Assembly: GCA_910589415.1 (NCBI GenBank)
Contig: OU342639.1
Coordinates: 14,702,268-14,766,267 of the forward strand
Direction: 5' to 3'
DNA length: 64,000 nucleotides
Origin: Malachius bipustulatus
Taxonomy: Eukaryota > Arthropoda > Insecta > Coleoptera > Melyridae
Part shown: one piece after another, positions 12,766-24,024 of the stretch
Layout of the letters: every line of letters begins with the position of its first letter
Numbering within the stretch: position 1 is the stretch's first letter
The notes under the pieces: generated by a model
Seen by the model: only the letters and a program-made list of their open reading frames with translations
Databases searched by the model: none
Told to the model about the DNA's origin: nothing
Translations under genes and position numbers: made by a program

Positions 12766-13442
12766 TTTTCCTACGACCACTATACAAAACACTACTTTGC
12801 GCATCGTTTTTTGTGCGCAAACTAGCAGATTTCTCACGTATCCAAAACTGTGCGACAAAGTGACATAACGCATAGCCAAAAATCGTTTCCGTACAGTTTT
12901 AATGTAAACAATAGTGATGGGCGGTAACTGAGAACTCTCTGTTACTTATTGTTAATGGAATAACTATTCATTTAAAGCTTCAAGGTAATAAAATAAACAC
13001 AAATGGGATAACATAGAACCCGACAAGACTATAAAATATACTCATTATTCTCTTGTGGCAGTAATTATTAAAATTTACGAGTTGATCGCTAATAACAGCC
13101 AAATCAAATTCACGAACGTGATCGTGAAAATAACTCGCACACCTCTACTAACTTCCATCGACGACGCACAGCGCCTGCGTTGTGTAGAAGTTGCATATCA
13201 ATGATATACTAACCTCTCTTAAATCATTGTTATTATCTACCACGTCTCCACGCTCACGTCACTTATTTTTAGTTTACACGGAGTCTAATAATAAATAATA
13301 ATAATATTGTCTTGTCGGTAGAATTCAATGATTTAACAGTATATAATAGTAATATTAAAAAGTCATTGGAAGAATTGAAAATAATACCTACCTAGGTACC
13401 TAGTCTGAAAAAATAATCTTTAGTTAGGTACCTATCATTATA

Positions 13443-13652
13443 ATGGATTGTAATTCCTCTGAATCTGAAGCAGAAAATACACCACCTGAAGTCAGAAAAC
13501 AAGCAGGTTTGTGTTCTTTGAATTTGCCACCTGTAGTTTCGAGAGAAAAATACGAATCTGCTTATAAACATTTTATAAATTGCAGAAAAGGTCATAAAAG
13601 CAGAGCATTGTCAGAAAAAATTATTTATGTGTTAAATTTGTTAAATAATTAA
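13443..13652 (+). CDS. 69-aa Crypton-like tyrosine-recombinase N-terminal fragment
   Basis: A short complete ORF with ATG and TAA. The first 25 residues are acidic and polar (SSESEAENTPPE). Residues 28-60 hold LPPVVSREKYESAYKHFIN and a basic stretch, ending SEK(I/L)IYVLNLLNN. The pattern 'LP..S...Y..aY..F..W......SE.v...yl' is, from memory, the core-binding (SAM-like) start of Crypton-type tyrosine recombinases found in insect genomes. The catalytic domain is absent, so no recombinase activity is expected. The copy at 53282-53491 keeps start, length and stop but differs at 8 residues, including Cys to Trp at the usual Trp position. I count only one silent change against eight amino-acid changes, so it does not look selected. 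Confidence 0.55.
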   Translation: MDCNSSESEAENTPPEVRKQAGLCSLNLPPVVSREKYESAYKHFINCRKGHKSRALSEKIIYVLNLLNN

Positions 13653-13694
13653 TCTGTTAAATTGTGGTCGTAGGAAAAGTACTGTGTGTATCAC

Positions 13695-13804
13695 GTGCGG
13701 AAAAGAAATTTCACACTCGTGTGAATTGTACCTATCATTACATCTCGACTTCACCTCGTGTCACAATTGTTTCACACTCGTGAGAAATTTTCTCTTTTCC
13801 GCAC
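13695..13804. repeat. Long palindrome at the 3' end of mini-element copy 1
   Basis: The arms start GTGCGGAAAAG and end CTTTTCCGCAC, with GTGTGAATTGT facing ACAATTGTTTCACAC inside. About 40 bp of each arm can pair, leaving a loop of about 25 bases. The same structure is conserved at 53140-53239 in the inverted copy. Its place at the outer end of both copies suggests it is a terminal structure of the element. It could act as a transposition signal or a transcript hairpin; neither is shown. Confidence 0.75.
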
Positions 13805-14058
13805 TTGTTTCACAATATACTATTATTTATTATACTCTGAATGATAATATTAATAATATAATAATATCTCTCTTAATTGTGCAAACATTGCAACAATCAT
13901 TGAACAGTACAATAGCGTTACGTAATAAAAAAAATTCAGTGAACAGAAACGATACTAATTCACACAAATCGCATGCGTGTTCAACAGGTCGTACGCAAGC
14001 GATTTAACATAAAAAAAACTCTAAACAACAGACAGTGTACATTAATGCATTAGTATCA

Positions 14059-14450
14059 CCATGTATAAACATTTCATCTATATCATAGGATAGTACATGA
14101 AAAGTTAAAAAGCCGTTTTTCTCTATCTTTAGCCGTTTTCGTTGTACAGGGCCTTGAACTTCAAAAATTACGGTTTTCACTTGTTTATAACTAAAAAACT
14201 TCTGAATTTAAACACCAACTGTAAGACTGTAAGACTGTTCTCAGACAATCTAAAAATGCAATAACATAGGAGCTTTCCATTTAAAAAAACATAACTTTGA
14301 TATGTCACTGTCATATGGGACACTCTTTATACTCCAAAATAATTTTAAATTATGGCCATTGTGATTCTGTACTTGAATTTTCAAAAAGTTTTTCGAAAAA
14401 GTCCATCGTTTGGTCTACAGAGACCGCTTCGAATAAGCTGGGACACCCTG
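14059..14450. mobile_element. Half of a TA/CAGGGTGTCCC foldback element
   Basis: This segment matches the right half of the complete 876-bp foldback at 56998-57873, from TATAAACATTTCATCTA through GTTTATAACT to the end GGGACACCCTG, followed by TA. The left half is missing. It lies directly beside the RT relic whose 3' end is near 14460. Non-coding. Confidence 0.7.
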
Positions 14451-14465
14451 TATATTTTCAGGTGG

Positions 14466-14918
14466 TTAAGTCACAAAAAGTGGGGGTGACGAAGACAGTA
14501 TATCCATGGAAGTATATGGTTCCAGCTCTGTCAGATGTCTCCGCAGATATAATTTGAACTGCGAGAATCTAACGGTTGATGGGTCTAGGCTGAAATGGTT
14601 CAAGTATTTTATAGCCGCGTATGTAAACGTCTTTTCAGTGGACGAGAGGTGGTGGGTTGGTAGTCTAAATAGATTGAACCGATTACGATAACTGTGATTG
14701 AATCGGAAAGGATCAAGCTTAGCCTGATTTTTGTAGATAAGTTTGAGGAGGGAGAAAACATACAGGGCGGCCAATGTTAGAAGACCAAGTCATTTAAAAT
14801 TCCCCCTGCAAGTCTCCTGGATGGATAGTCCTGCTAGGATTCTAAGAGCCCTCTTCTGAAGAAGGAAAACTCTACGGAGAGACCTCTCGGTGCTGCCCCA
14901 GACGGCGATTGCTGTACC
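14466..14918 (-). pseudogene. Non-LTR RT C-terminal fragment
   Basis: The minus strand reads AVWGSTERSLRRVFLLQKRALRIL, AGLSIQETCRGNFK, an in-frame TGA, then LGLLTLAALYVFSLLKLIY and, further on, a segment with YRNRFNLFRLPTH and a basic end (FKLYLRRHL). 'lQKRALRiL', a leucine-rich helix, 'TRnr..l..p.h' and 'FK..lk..L' in this order are the usual C-terminal tail of many non-LTR ORF2 proteins, downstream of the RT thumb. The catalytic part is absent, so it is a 5'-truncated copy. Its 3' end runs into the MITE at 14059-14450. The last 103 codons remain open. The family is not one of the other copies here as far as I can tell. Confidence 0.7.
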
Positions 14919-15004
14919 AAAAGTTTGTTACATATTAAACTAAAGGAAACAATCCATAATCCATCAAATTAAAAGAATAGTATATTCTATATCAAGGGCG
15001 GAAA

Positions 15005-15100
15005 GAAGTTCATTTCAGCGAGTATGAAGTTATCGAGCCGAGCGGAGCGTAGCGGAGCGAGGGTTGATTGAATACGAGCTGAAATGGACTTCGGATCCGG
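15005..15100. repeat. Imperfect hairpin with GAGCGGAGCG core
   Basis: TTCATTTCAGCGAGTAT near 15011 faces ATACGAGCTGAAATGGA near 15074-15090, giving a stem of about 16 bp around a GC-rich loop (GAGCCGAGCGGAGCGTAGCG). This stands out in AT-rich surroundings. It may be a terminal structure of an unrecognised element. Confidence 0.4.
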
Positions 15101-15689
15101 CCGAGATATAGACACTATTTTTTAGCGCATCGCATTAGAACACTGAATACTTTGGCTTGTTAGTTTATTGGCGAATATGTGGTGGCGTACAAATTAATTC
15201 GCTGTCAGTGTAATTTTCCTGTCTAGCGTTCATTTTGTTGCTTTATTGACGAAACCTCAGAAACTAGTAACCCCCTTTAATCGTTATAATTAGATAGGTA
15301 CCTACCTGTTATTATTATATTTCCAGCTCTTTTAGATTTATGCGCGTAGGTATAGTGGTCTCGGTTTAGTTGTCAGCTGTGTGCTTCAATTTCGCTCTCA
15401 CCTGCCGCGTAATCACTAACTGATAACACTATCAGTAGTTGCTATATAGTAACTCCTAAATCTGTCCGCCCTAGGGCCAGAAAAAACGTTCGTTGCGGGC
15501 TGGAAAATTTTCTACGCTTGGAAGCGAGCTGCTGTTGCATGCAGGCTGCAATATGCGTCATTCCGCCGGCTACTGAGCTACTGAAAAATCGTCTTTCAGA
15601 GGCGATGCGCTAAAAAATTCTTTTTATTCTTATTTCGAAAAAAAAAAGAAAATGATTTCACCGAATAACGTCAATATGACGTTGCTTGC

Positions 15690-16182
15690 CTTATAGGTTT
15701 TTTATGACATTCGGTTAAACAAAGATTATTTCTTTCGACAAAAGAAGAACAAAAATTCATTTCTTTTTTTTATGTGATAGATTATTTTTGTTTCCTTGAT
15801 TATTTTAATAGCGAATGACACGACAAAACAATATGACGACCATTAGAAAAACAAAAGTTAACTATGAAAACTCTGCGATTTAGTAGTCCTTGAAAATTTT
15901 GGAAATGACAGATGATACCTTTTGATGACTTATGTAAACCCACAAAAATATTTCAATTTCTTTTCAATAATAAAAAAGATATGATTGAAATTAGAAATCT
16001 CCATTTTTACGTTTTTTTCAGGATATTTCAGCAACGCCTGAAGTTTCCATAAATTTTCTTTCAGATTCTTAATAAGCATAAAATTGCGCAACTTTTCTCT
16101 AATTTAACCCACCTTGTATCTTTTATCATTTCCGAGATCTCAATGGTGAGCATCAAATTGTTAACCACCCTGTATAACTCAT
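15690..16182. mobile_element. Partial foldback of the CAGGGTT family
   Basis: The block from the TGACATTCGGT centre through TCAGATTCTTAATAAGCATA to ACCACCCTG (followed by TA) aligns with the right half of the complete foldbacks at 37212-38082 and 42298-43015. The left arm is not evident. Non-coding. Confidence 0.6.
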
Positions 16183-18682
16183 GAACTACATACTCAATTT
16201 AAACTCCAACTGTGAAAACCATCACATGTAGTCGATTTTCTACGAAAATTTAAAAGTGACCACGTGCTTTTGGTTGGTTAGAGGTTATATTCTATTTTGC
16301 TAACACTAGCGGGACTGAGTCTTGATTGGAACATTGATGAAATTTTCTCTTTCATTGAATATACTTCAAACTCGTTAGCCTAAGTATGATTCCTTAAAGA
16401 AGAGGAAGGTTTTTACAATCAGAGACGGTTCATACAAGTGTATGACTTCACGCATCTCAATCAAGAAACGCAGATCCAGCGTGAAACGTCTTTTTCCTTA
16501 CGAACAAGAGTCAATTCTACCAGAAGAACTCGCCGACAAGAGTTCTAATAACGTAAATATCACCTTTCGACCTCTTTATAAATGTATGAGACGTAGTTGT
16601 GAATAAAGCCATCGGAAACTATGACCATAGACACGTCTAAAAGCTTAGTTACATCGAATTGGCCGGCCGCAGGAGCTCATAAACACTTTGCAAATGTCCC
16701 ACGAGCTCCTGCCGTTAAAATAAATTAAACCATTGTATCCGGGGCTCTGTTCGGGTTTCACCATCGGCTTCTTTATGTTTTGTTTCCATCATACTTTCAG
16801 CGATAGGCCAGAAAATGGTCACCGGACACTTTACGGTCTATTTATTGTATCCAGCTCTCAATAGGGTCCCTCTACACATTCTCCGAAAACAAACCCATAT
16901 AATTCAATTTCTTATTTTCGTAAAAGAATGCCGCTGGTCGCTGTTTTCCTTCGGATGGCTGAAATATTAGGTATATTTTCCAAGATGGAATCTCGAACCG
17001 GTTTCTTCATCCCATAATTTTAATGCAGCGAAATATCACTGACTGGCTGCTACTTTTGTGGACTGCCGCATAGACGTAATCGATAAATAGCGCTTTTAGT
17101 ATGTTTTCCAACTGATAAAATTAATTCCACTCTCTTATTGATATCGTTCAATTGAAATTCGTAACCCAACGTACCTAGTTTATTATGTTTATATATTATT
17201 ATGTGACCATCAAAACGATCTATTTTTGTAGTTGTATTATTACATGAATCGATGATAATTATTAAAGACGAGGAACAATGCAGTTGTTTGTCATCCGAAT
17301 GGATGAAATGAGAGAAGAACCGAATTCTCTTGTAGAGGTAAAGAAACTGTCATTCGGGCATTTCTCAACTTGACGTCCTTATAAAACGTTTTACTGATAC
17401 GTACAATTTGGTTGCCGTTGTTTGCCCGAGAAGGAATATAAAATTATTTTTCATCTCAGCTATAAAAAAATCCGTAAACTTTCCTCCAACCTACATATAA
17501 TCCCGGGTGATTAATATCATTTTTAACATTTAAACAAAGTTACGCAGTTAGTTTTGAGTTCATAAAGTTTTTTTCTAATGATAAGTACATTATTGGGATC
17601 GTAATAACAAAGTAAGTGGAATAAAAATTCCTTAAGAGTAAAGATTACGTCTTTTGGAAAGATGAGGTATATTTTTAAATTATAAACGGGTTAAGTTAGG
17701 GAGAAGCCACCACCTAAAACGATAAGAATGTTGAAGTTATAATAAATCATACTCCAGAGTTGGATTTATTTTTAGAGTCGCATCACAAACAGGGTTATAA
17801 ATTAGCCAGTGTAAGACGCATTCGCTAGTGAATGGGATAGGACTTAATGAGCAGGCTGGGGAAGGAACCCCTAATTAGATTGATTTTTAATTAGATATTT
17901 TTATTATGCTTCAGTTTAGTCTGCTCTCTTCATTCTAACGGCATTAAACATTCTAAACATTAATCATGTTCTTCGTCTTTTAAATTGGAGTTTAAAACAT
18001 ATTTGTCGTTTTAAATCCTCCAATTGAGGCTTTTCAAACCATGATAAATCTTTCTAATTCAATTCATTGTCCGTCTACAAAATAATTTTGCATTTTCATT
18101 TTGCATGTAACGCTCATTCTCATTCAATTATGATTAAATATGAATCTTAACAAGATTTTTAATTACTCTTTATCTTTAGGAAATTCAACTTCAGCAGCAT
18201 CTGTGAAATTAGGCTCAATATTAAATTATCCTAATAATTATTACGAGAGTCTTCAAACTCTCGATATAATCTTCAAAATCTTATTTTCTCAAATTCCGTA
18301 CACAGTATCATATACTTACATAAAGTACGCGTTAAATGGGAAAGTTCTTACTCTATTATAGTCGACTGACAAAGTAGGTTCTTTCATTGCATTATAAATT
18401 GAGCCTGTTTTATTTCGCCATCAACGGACCTGAGCTCATTTTCATATTACAACCATATCAAAAAGTTTCTTACACAGGTCCCCATTATTCTTAAAAACAT
18501 CGACAAATTGCGTTCCGACGGCGAAAACTACTAGTTCCGGGAAGATAGAATTTAGATAGAAAAAAAGTTAGAAGATAGTTCAAGATAGAATTCTTGTAAT
18601 TCCTTATAAGCGATAAACAATAGAACTTATACTCCTATCAGTTTATGTGAAATACTCTGTCGCGAAGATCAATTGATAGGTC
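16183..18682. other. Intergenic, nothing recognised
   Basis: About 2.5 kb without a recognised protein motif, RNA gene or repeat boundary on either strand. A region of more balanced base composition at 16660-16880 contains no readable domain. Confidence 0.4.
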
Positions 18683-18985
18683 TGTAACGAAATCCAAGGC
18701 TTTCGTTGGTAATTATTATTTATTTGCATTATTTGAGGGGTTTATCAGGAGTGATACAGTTTTTACGACAGTGATTAGCAGGTTATCTCCACCAGCACCG
18801 GCTATATAAAGAGAGCCAACTGAAGGACTGACCAGAGGATCCGAGGTACTGACTCGAGAACCACTCTCTCTCCTTGTGAATTGAGCTCGGAGATCGCCTG
18901 GGGCATGTATTGAGTGCACCCTATCCATTTACGTAGCCGGCTACAGTAGGTCGATGAAATGAGTCGAACCTCACTGTAACCCCAA
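18683..18985 (+). repeat. Truncated LTR, same family as 39654-40557
   Basis: It begins TGTAACGAAATCC and follows the solo LTR at 39654 through TACAGTTTTTACGACAGTG, the TATA-like CGGCTATATAAAGAGAG and GTAGGTCGATGAA. It then loses similarity just before a run of 14 C (18992-19005). The first seven bases TGTAACG are the inverse of the CGTTACA end of the full LTR. Only about one third of the LTR is left. Confidence 0.7.
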
Positions 18986-19099
18986 CTTTCACCCCCCCCC
19001 CCCCCATATGGTCTATTGAAGTTACACACGGAGAATATTCCAATCCGCCTTGTAGTTTTACAAATAGGTACATAAACATATGAAACGAACTATTTAACC

Positions 19100-20163
19100 C
19101 TTAGAGGGGAAAAATAGTCGCTGAGAGCATGAGACAGAAAAAAAACAAGGGTCGTAGGTTGAGTCGCTAGTCTAAGAGGGTCAACAATAACGAGCAGGTC
19201 AGCAGAACAACAGGTACTCTTTATTAAAATAAAATCACAGATGTTATCACAGACTCTTGAGCACGGTTAACAAATAAAAAAAAACAAGAGCGTGCGGTGC
19301 TAGGCGAATGAATGGATCGGATACTGATGGTTCACAAGGGCACTTATCTTCGTATGGTTCTCCAGTACGAGGATGACGATTTTCGGGTCAGGTGCCCTTC
19401 AGTGCGAGGTACAAGTCCAGTTGGTAGTGGACTGGTTAGGCTAGGCTCCAGGAACTTGCTTTGGTGCGAACGGTGGACTTCGCAGTAAAGAGTGGCGTCG
19501 GTACAAAAAAGCAAGGTTGGTACGGAAAAATCTTCCTCAATCTGCCTGGGTACGTAAAATTCTTCTCGGTACGGAAAAAGCAGTTGCCTCCAGGAAAAAG
19601 CTGCAATTAGATTATGTATCAGAGACACTCTTGCATTAATGAACGGTCCGATCGAGTCTGCTTGCCAAGGGTACATAAAATTATGTCCCGTCCTCAAGAT
19701 GAGATGAGATCAAAATGTGATCGGCGAAATTTTACAAGCGAAGCGAAACTCGATCGGATATAAAAGCTGTAATTAAAACTAGCATATTGTATCAACAAAA
19801 TATGAGCTGTATAATTCCAACACAATTAATAAAATCCTTTTACGACACTCACCAAGCCAAAAACGTGTGTGATGTTTATAATAATGAACGGTAAGTTCAA
19901 GACGCCATTACGTCTATTTTCGCGACAGGTATTTGCGTGGACCTTCCTGAGCGAATTCCAGAAGTGAAAAGAAGGTGAAGACGCAGGTATTCGCAGATTT
20001 CAACTCGACAGTCGAGGTGGACGAGACTCGACGGCCGAAGTCGACGAACTCGAGGCCCCCAGTCGGCCGTGCACTAAACGCCACCATCACTCACTCACTG
20101 CGCGCGCCCGCCGTTGTCTCCGTGTGGCTGGCATTTAGCCGGTACGTACAGGTGTACGTTACA
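19100..20163 (-). other. GC-richer, possibly LTR-derived region
   Basis: This kilobase has clearly higher GC than its surroundings. On the minus strand it has an AATAAA signal near 19212 followed by a U5-like tail, and a possible start TGTTGGAATTATAC near 19824. On the plus strand 19975-20130 is CpG-rich. I could not pair LTR ends or find gag/pol motifs, so LTR origin is only a guess. It could also hold a degenerate promoter. Minus-strand reading frames here (for example 19344-19697) have no recognised domain. Confidence 0.3.
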
Positions 20164-20185
20164 CATAATACAAACCGCTACTGAA

Positions 20186-20605
20186 TTCAAACCAAAATTT
20201 TATGTTAAGAACTCTCGTGAATTTATTGAGCTTCTCTCTGGTCTGGAAGTAACTCACCACACGATTCTGGTTTCGTATGACGTATGACGTCACTAACTTT
20301 TTCACTCCAGTTCCTATGGACCACACAGTTACCATAGCTTGCAATCATCTAAAACTTTTACGTTTCATTTTTACGTTGTGGACTTGTGACTGTTTCTACG
20401 AACAGAAAGATGGGCTCGCTATGGGTAACAATTTTTATCCTCTTTTGTCAGAGTTGTTTATGAGTGACTTGGAGAACAGTTTCAGCAAGACTCCCCTTTT
20501 TTCTAAGATTGTTCACTGGAGCAGATTTAGACGATTGTTTCGCAGTCATCGGGGGTGGAAGTGACGTCGTCCTTGAAACATTTTGGCAACATGGCGACTG
20601 AACAG
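20186..20605 (+). pseudogene. Penelope-like element reverse transcriptase fragment
   Basis: The plus strand reads NSREFIELLSGLEVTHHTIL, then VSYDV and, after a frame change, TNFFTPVPMDHTV. This is the 'SfDV.sLFTnVP.d' block of Penelope-like RTs. It continues CFYEQKDGLAMGNN and LLSELFMSDLE (the 'fy.Q..G.AMGsPlSp.la.iFM..lE' block), then W.R and, after a second small indel, DDCFAVIGG, corresponding to the YVDD catalytic box with the Tyr-Val lost at the indel. The first frameshift coincides with a 7-bp tandem duplication (GTATGAC twice, about 20274-20287). The GIY-YIG endonuclease that usually follows is not present. It is an RT-only, disrupted relic. Confidence 0.75.
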
Positions 20606-20632
20606 TTGGGAACTAATAACTCATGCAAATAA

Positions 20633-20842
20633 TTAATATAAAGTGCTGTAGTAAAGTGAAAAATGGACCGAAATGCATAAATTGTGATGCCATAATACAC
20701 CCTGTCTGCAATAAAATATACTTTCGAAGTCAAAGAGTAAAGTGTGCAAAACATAGAGGAAGAGGAAACAGAATGTAAATATTTAAAGATGTGCATAACA
20801 GACAAAGATACACTCATTAGTTCACTATACAAATCCAGGTAA
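20633..20842 (+). pseudogene. PHD-type zinc-finger ORF1 N-terminus of a non-LTR element
   Basis: Starting at an ATG, the frame reads IKCCSKVKNGPKCINCDAII followed by HPVC and about 14 residues on CAKH. Cysteines and histidine are spaced as in the PHD-like finger found at the start of ORF1 in several insect non-LTR retrotransposons. The frame closes after about 47 codons; a second frame continues with CKYLKMCITDKDTLISSLYK and a stop, as expected for the coiled-coil start after the finger. One frameshift therefore separates the two parts. The rest of ORF1 is missing. It abuts the Penelope relic on the same strand, but the two are unrelated families. Confidence 0.6.
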
Positions 20843-21014
20843 GAGACTTACGTGAAATTCTCAAAAAATAATAGATTTGGGTCTATAAGCTCTAAACAGA
20901 AGAATTCAGACTTACGTACGTATGTCGTCTAAGAACCTTACTCGAATCCTGTACACTCTTACGTAATTTGAATCATAGGTACAAACTTTGAATAAGACCC
21001 AGACATGAAGCAGA

Positions 21015-21232
21015 TTACGATTCTCTCAGATATACTTAACACACGAATCCCTCCGTCAACTCTGCCTACTCGATCTTGTAGATTGAGACGTAGCCTGGCA
21101 ACCTAATTACCTGATCATTGATATTCTGCTAGAGCCAAGTCTCCGCAACTCCCACAATATTGTAATAATCGGCTAAAATTTCCTCACTAAATTTATCAAA
21201 GTTATTCGTTAATGATCCCTCATTAATATCTA
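21015..21232 (-). pseudogene. APE endonuclease N-terminal relic
   Basis: The minus strand reads NNFDKFSEEILADYYNIVGV followed by AETWL, which is the start of many non-LTR endonucleases ('N.rsl.nnfd.f......yDIigvsETWL', with the catalytic Glu). It then shows NINDQ and LPGY, and in another frame DRVGRVDGG for the 'R.DR.gR.GGGv' block. Two stops and at least one frameshift are visible. The catalytic Asn of the first motif falls in a changed context. No downstream domain follows on this strand. Confidence 0.6.
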
Positions 21233-21235
21233 TAT

Positions 21236-23440
21236 AGTCTCTATTATCAAACAACCATATACTATAACCTCAGGCTCTTCCCTACCACTCCTGCGAAATT
21301 CCAATTGAAATTTATAAAAAATATTTTTGTGATTGAAATCACATCCTGGGAGAAAGCAGTTTTTCAGGAATTTACGAAGAGGTTGAGAAGATATTGATCT
21401 GACGCTTGTCATTTTTAGAGTTGATGGATTGGAAGTATTTGGTAATGGCTTCATTAGTGCACATTTCAAGTTGGAAGGGAAATAGCTTTTTCAGAATAAG
21501 AATTTAGTATGATGTGTGTTACATAATGATGTCAGATTTAAATGGGCACCTTTTTTATTGCTTAGTTAGAAGAGCGGCAAAAAGAGGCGTGATATATTTT
21601 CCACTTTGAAGAATAAAATATTGTTTTAGGGTAATTATACCAAATATTTTTAAAAATTATTGCGTCGCTAATATAACCGCCATTACAACACATAATATTT
21701 TGGTTTCAAAATTTTTTTGATACGGTGAATAAGACTGTGCCACTGCGAATAAGCCTCCCACCATCGAAGTCTTTTTATAAAAATTCTGATTTAATTCTAT
21801 TTTTTATGAGAAACGAATTTTAACTTTTACCTTGTAATGAAGCCCGAATATATTCGAAAATGAAGTGAAAATAATTCCGGGAGGTAATAAAACAGGGTCC
21901 TAATGTCTATTAAATGTTACATTTATTTTGTTACCAGCTAACTTCAATATCTTATTTAAGAAATAGTTATCAAAATTTTTATGCACAGTAAATTTTTAGG
22001 AAGGAAACTAACTTGTATATCTGATTAAATATTTCGAATGACCAGAAGGCAAGCCTCGATAAAAAAAAATGGGATTGCAGAAAACTATTTTTTGTTTAAT
22101 GATTTCCATCAACTTCTTGAGTAGCGCTTGGGTTGGAATTGGACTGGCAAAAAATTTCTTGTATTGATTTGTAGTTTTTATCGGCATTAACCTTCCAGTG
22201 GTTTTGGCATCGTAAACAACATGTTCCTTTTCAATTTAATTGACACGCGTTTTTGACGTCCGTCCGCCTTGAGTATTCCTGTAAACTACCAGTAGTTCCA
22301 AAGGTGACTTCGCAGCTACCGCTGTGATTCAAAGGTAAGGTATAAATCTTTGGATGAACAAGAGATCACGAACAAACGTGGAAGTTTCTCACGACATTTT
22401 TGTTGCTGTACCTCAACCAACGTTTATTCTCAACGTTTTTTCCCTCACCGTGTTGACAAGGAGTTTTGCGATCAATAATACGGCTTAATGCGGTGAAGAA
22501 TCGATAAGAGGAAGTTATTGCCTTTGAATTGACTGAACTACGTAGAGGGTCCCATCGAGCGCCCCACATCCTCCACTTTACCTTTATTTTAATTCTCTCA
22601 CATATCACCGCCATAATAGGATGGCAGTACACCGAGTGGATGCTTAAAAAAAGACCATCTACCCCTTTGTGATTTTTTATCTGGTAACAACTTTAACTGA
22701 TCCCTGCAATTTTCTTTTCCCCTCTTTCTGTATACGATAGGATACAGACAAGAATATAGGTGATCCACTGGCAATAGGTAAATCAAATCACACGCCATTC
22801 CCGTAAGGAGTAAACCGTTCATAGAAATCTGGAGCCTCGAGTGACCGACGAATGAATCCTGAAAGCGAATGTTTTTTAACTTTAAAGTTGAAATTATTAT
22901 TTTCCTGTAATTTCCTATAATATTCAAATAATATTTAGTTTTTAGCGTGTTTATCGTTCTACATTTCTTCGTATCACTTTTATAGGCAAAACACTTTCAT
23001 CTTTTCAGTGAATTGTTATTATTTCTTCAACCATATTATATTTGCGGAAGAGTTTGAGGTACTTTTATTCTCCGAGTTAACGTTTCCATACAAATTTATG
23101 ATTAATTAGTTACAAAATATTATCTGTGGACTGAATAGCTTCGTAAAAGCTAAAGGTCAAGAAAAAAGATCGGCTTCAGTAGGTATCGAAACGGTAATTT
23201 CGATTCATTTTGGAGAAGCACCTTCACTGTGAGAAACGATCAACGGAACTGATTTTATGACTCCTGTTCTTGGTTGTGATCAGGTTGAAATTTCCCAGAT
23301 CTAATCTGTGACCCAATAAGCTGCCAATATATTTTTTTTTTATCTACGAGTGATTCATAAAATGCACATTTTTTAGACGTTTCTTAGTTCATAAAATGTA
23401 TGATTATCTTGAAGAGTGAAATAAAGTAAAAAGGAGTGAA
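21236..23440. other. Intergenic, nothing recognised
   Basis: No domain was recognised on either strand. Two overlapping minus-strand frames at 22366-22927 (88 and 109 codons) have mixed composition but no motif I know. They are listed as unproven rather than as genes. Confidence 0.4.
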
Positions 23441-23746
23441 TTAAAGTGCCGTAGCGGTTCATTATTGAACGCTAAATCTGACAAGTTACTGCACGACGAA
23501 CCAAGTACAGTACAAGTTCTAGTCAGCGGAGCGGCTCGATTCGGCGATCGCTGATACACGAGACGCTGATTGCTGGATTATATTATTGCATCCCGACGCC
23601 AACCGCTCCTAATGCTTGTTGCTCCGTGCCGTGCTCGGCTTGTTGACACCATGCACCTATACTAGAGAAACGTCGTAGTTTATTAGCAGAGCGCCAGATC
23701 TATGTACAATTGATATTTTGTTTTGTGTCGTTTAATTATACCTAAA

Positions 23747-23947
23747 ATGGATACCATTGTAGATGATTCAATGAATGAAATATCTTCTACCCCAGAAGAA
23801 ATTATTTTCAATCAAATGTGGCTGCACAAAATCTGTTAGGTACCTACCTCAAAAATCTAAAGAAGCGTATATTAAGCAATATGTCACCTTTATGAACTGA
23901 CGTGAGGAAAAAAGCGTTAATAGCTTCAAAGAAACACTTACATAAGA
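23747..23947 (+). pseudogene. Crypton-like tyrosine-recombinase N-terminal relic
   Basis: From the ATG the frame reads MDTIVDDSMNEISSTPEEII and stops at 23837 (TAG). One frame over, from 23844, it continues LPQKSKEAYIKQYVTFMN, a TGA where Trp is expected, then REEKSVNSFKE and a stop near 23945. 'LP.KSK.aY...Y..Fm.W.....V.SF.E' is a closer match to the Crypton-type N-terminal domain than the ORFs at 13.4 and 53.3 kb. A frameshift and a nonsense change mean this copy is inactive. It could be an old truncated element or the broken first exon of a domesticated host gene; no later exon was recognised. Confidence 0.6.
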
Positions 23948-24024
23948 TATGAATGCATTGGAAAGATTTTATTTTATAATAATAACTTTTAGTTCTAATT
24001 TAAGTCACTCGTAGATAAAATTTT

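Larger units (their letters stand above)
12766..13814 (+). mobile_element. Recombinase-like mini-element, copy 1
   Basis: This 1,049-bp block has an inverted partner at 53130-54126. Both copies begin TTTTCCTACGACCAC. That 15-mer is present inverted (GTGGTCGTAGGAAAA) just after the ORF, at 13665-13679 in this copy. Outside it both copies continue with a palindrome (13695-13804) and end TTTCACA, after which similarity stops. A short hairpin, TTTGCGCA..TGTGCGCAAA, sits near the left end. Between lie about 550 bp of presumed leader and a 69-codon ORF. No target duplication could be read off. It is a non-autonomous element of unknown superfamily; the ORF hints at a tyrosine-recombinase ancestor. 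Confidence 0.75.

Noticed and set aside
12766..13814. Helitron interpretation because of the 3' hairpin
   Set aside because: The palindrome is about 100 bp instead of 16-20, there is no CTRR end and no TC start, and the ORF resembles a recombinase, not a Rep-helicase.
19344..19697. 117-codon minus-strand frame in the GC-richer region, considered as gag or an env-like piece
   Set aside because: No zinc finger, protease or other retroelement motif; it probably lies in LTR-like non-coding sequence.
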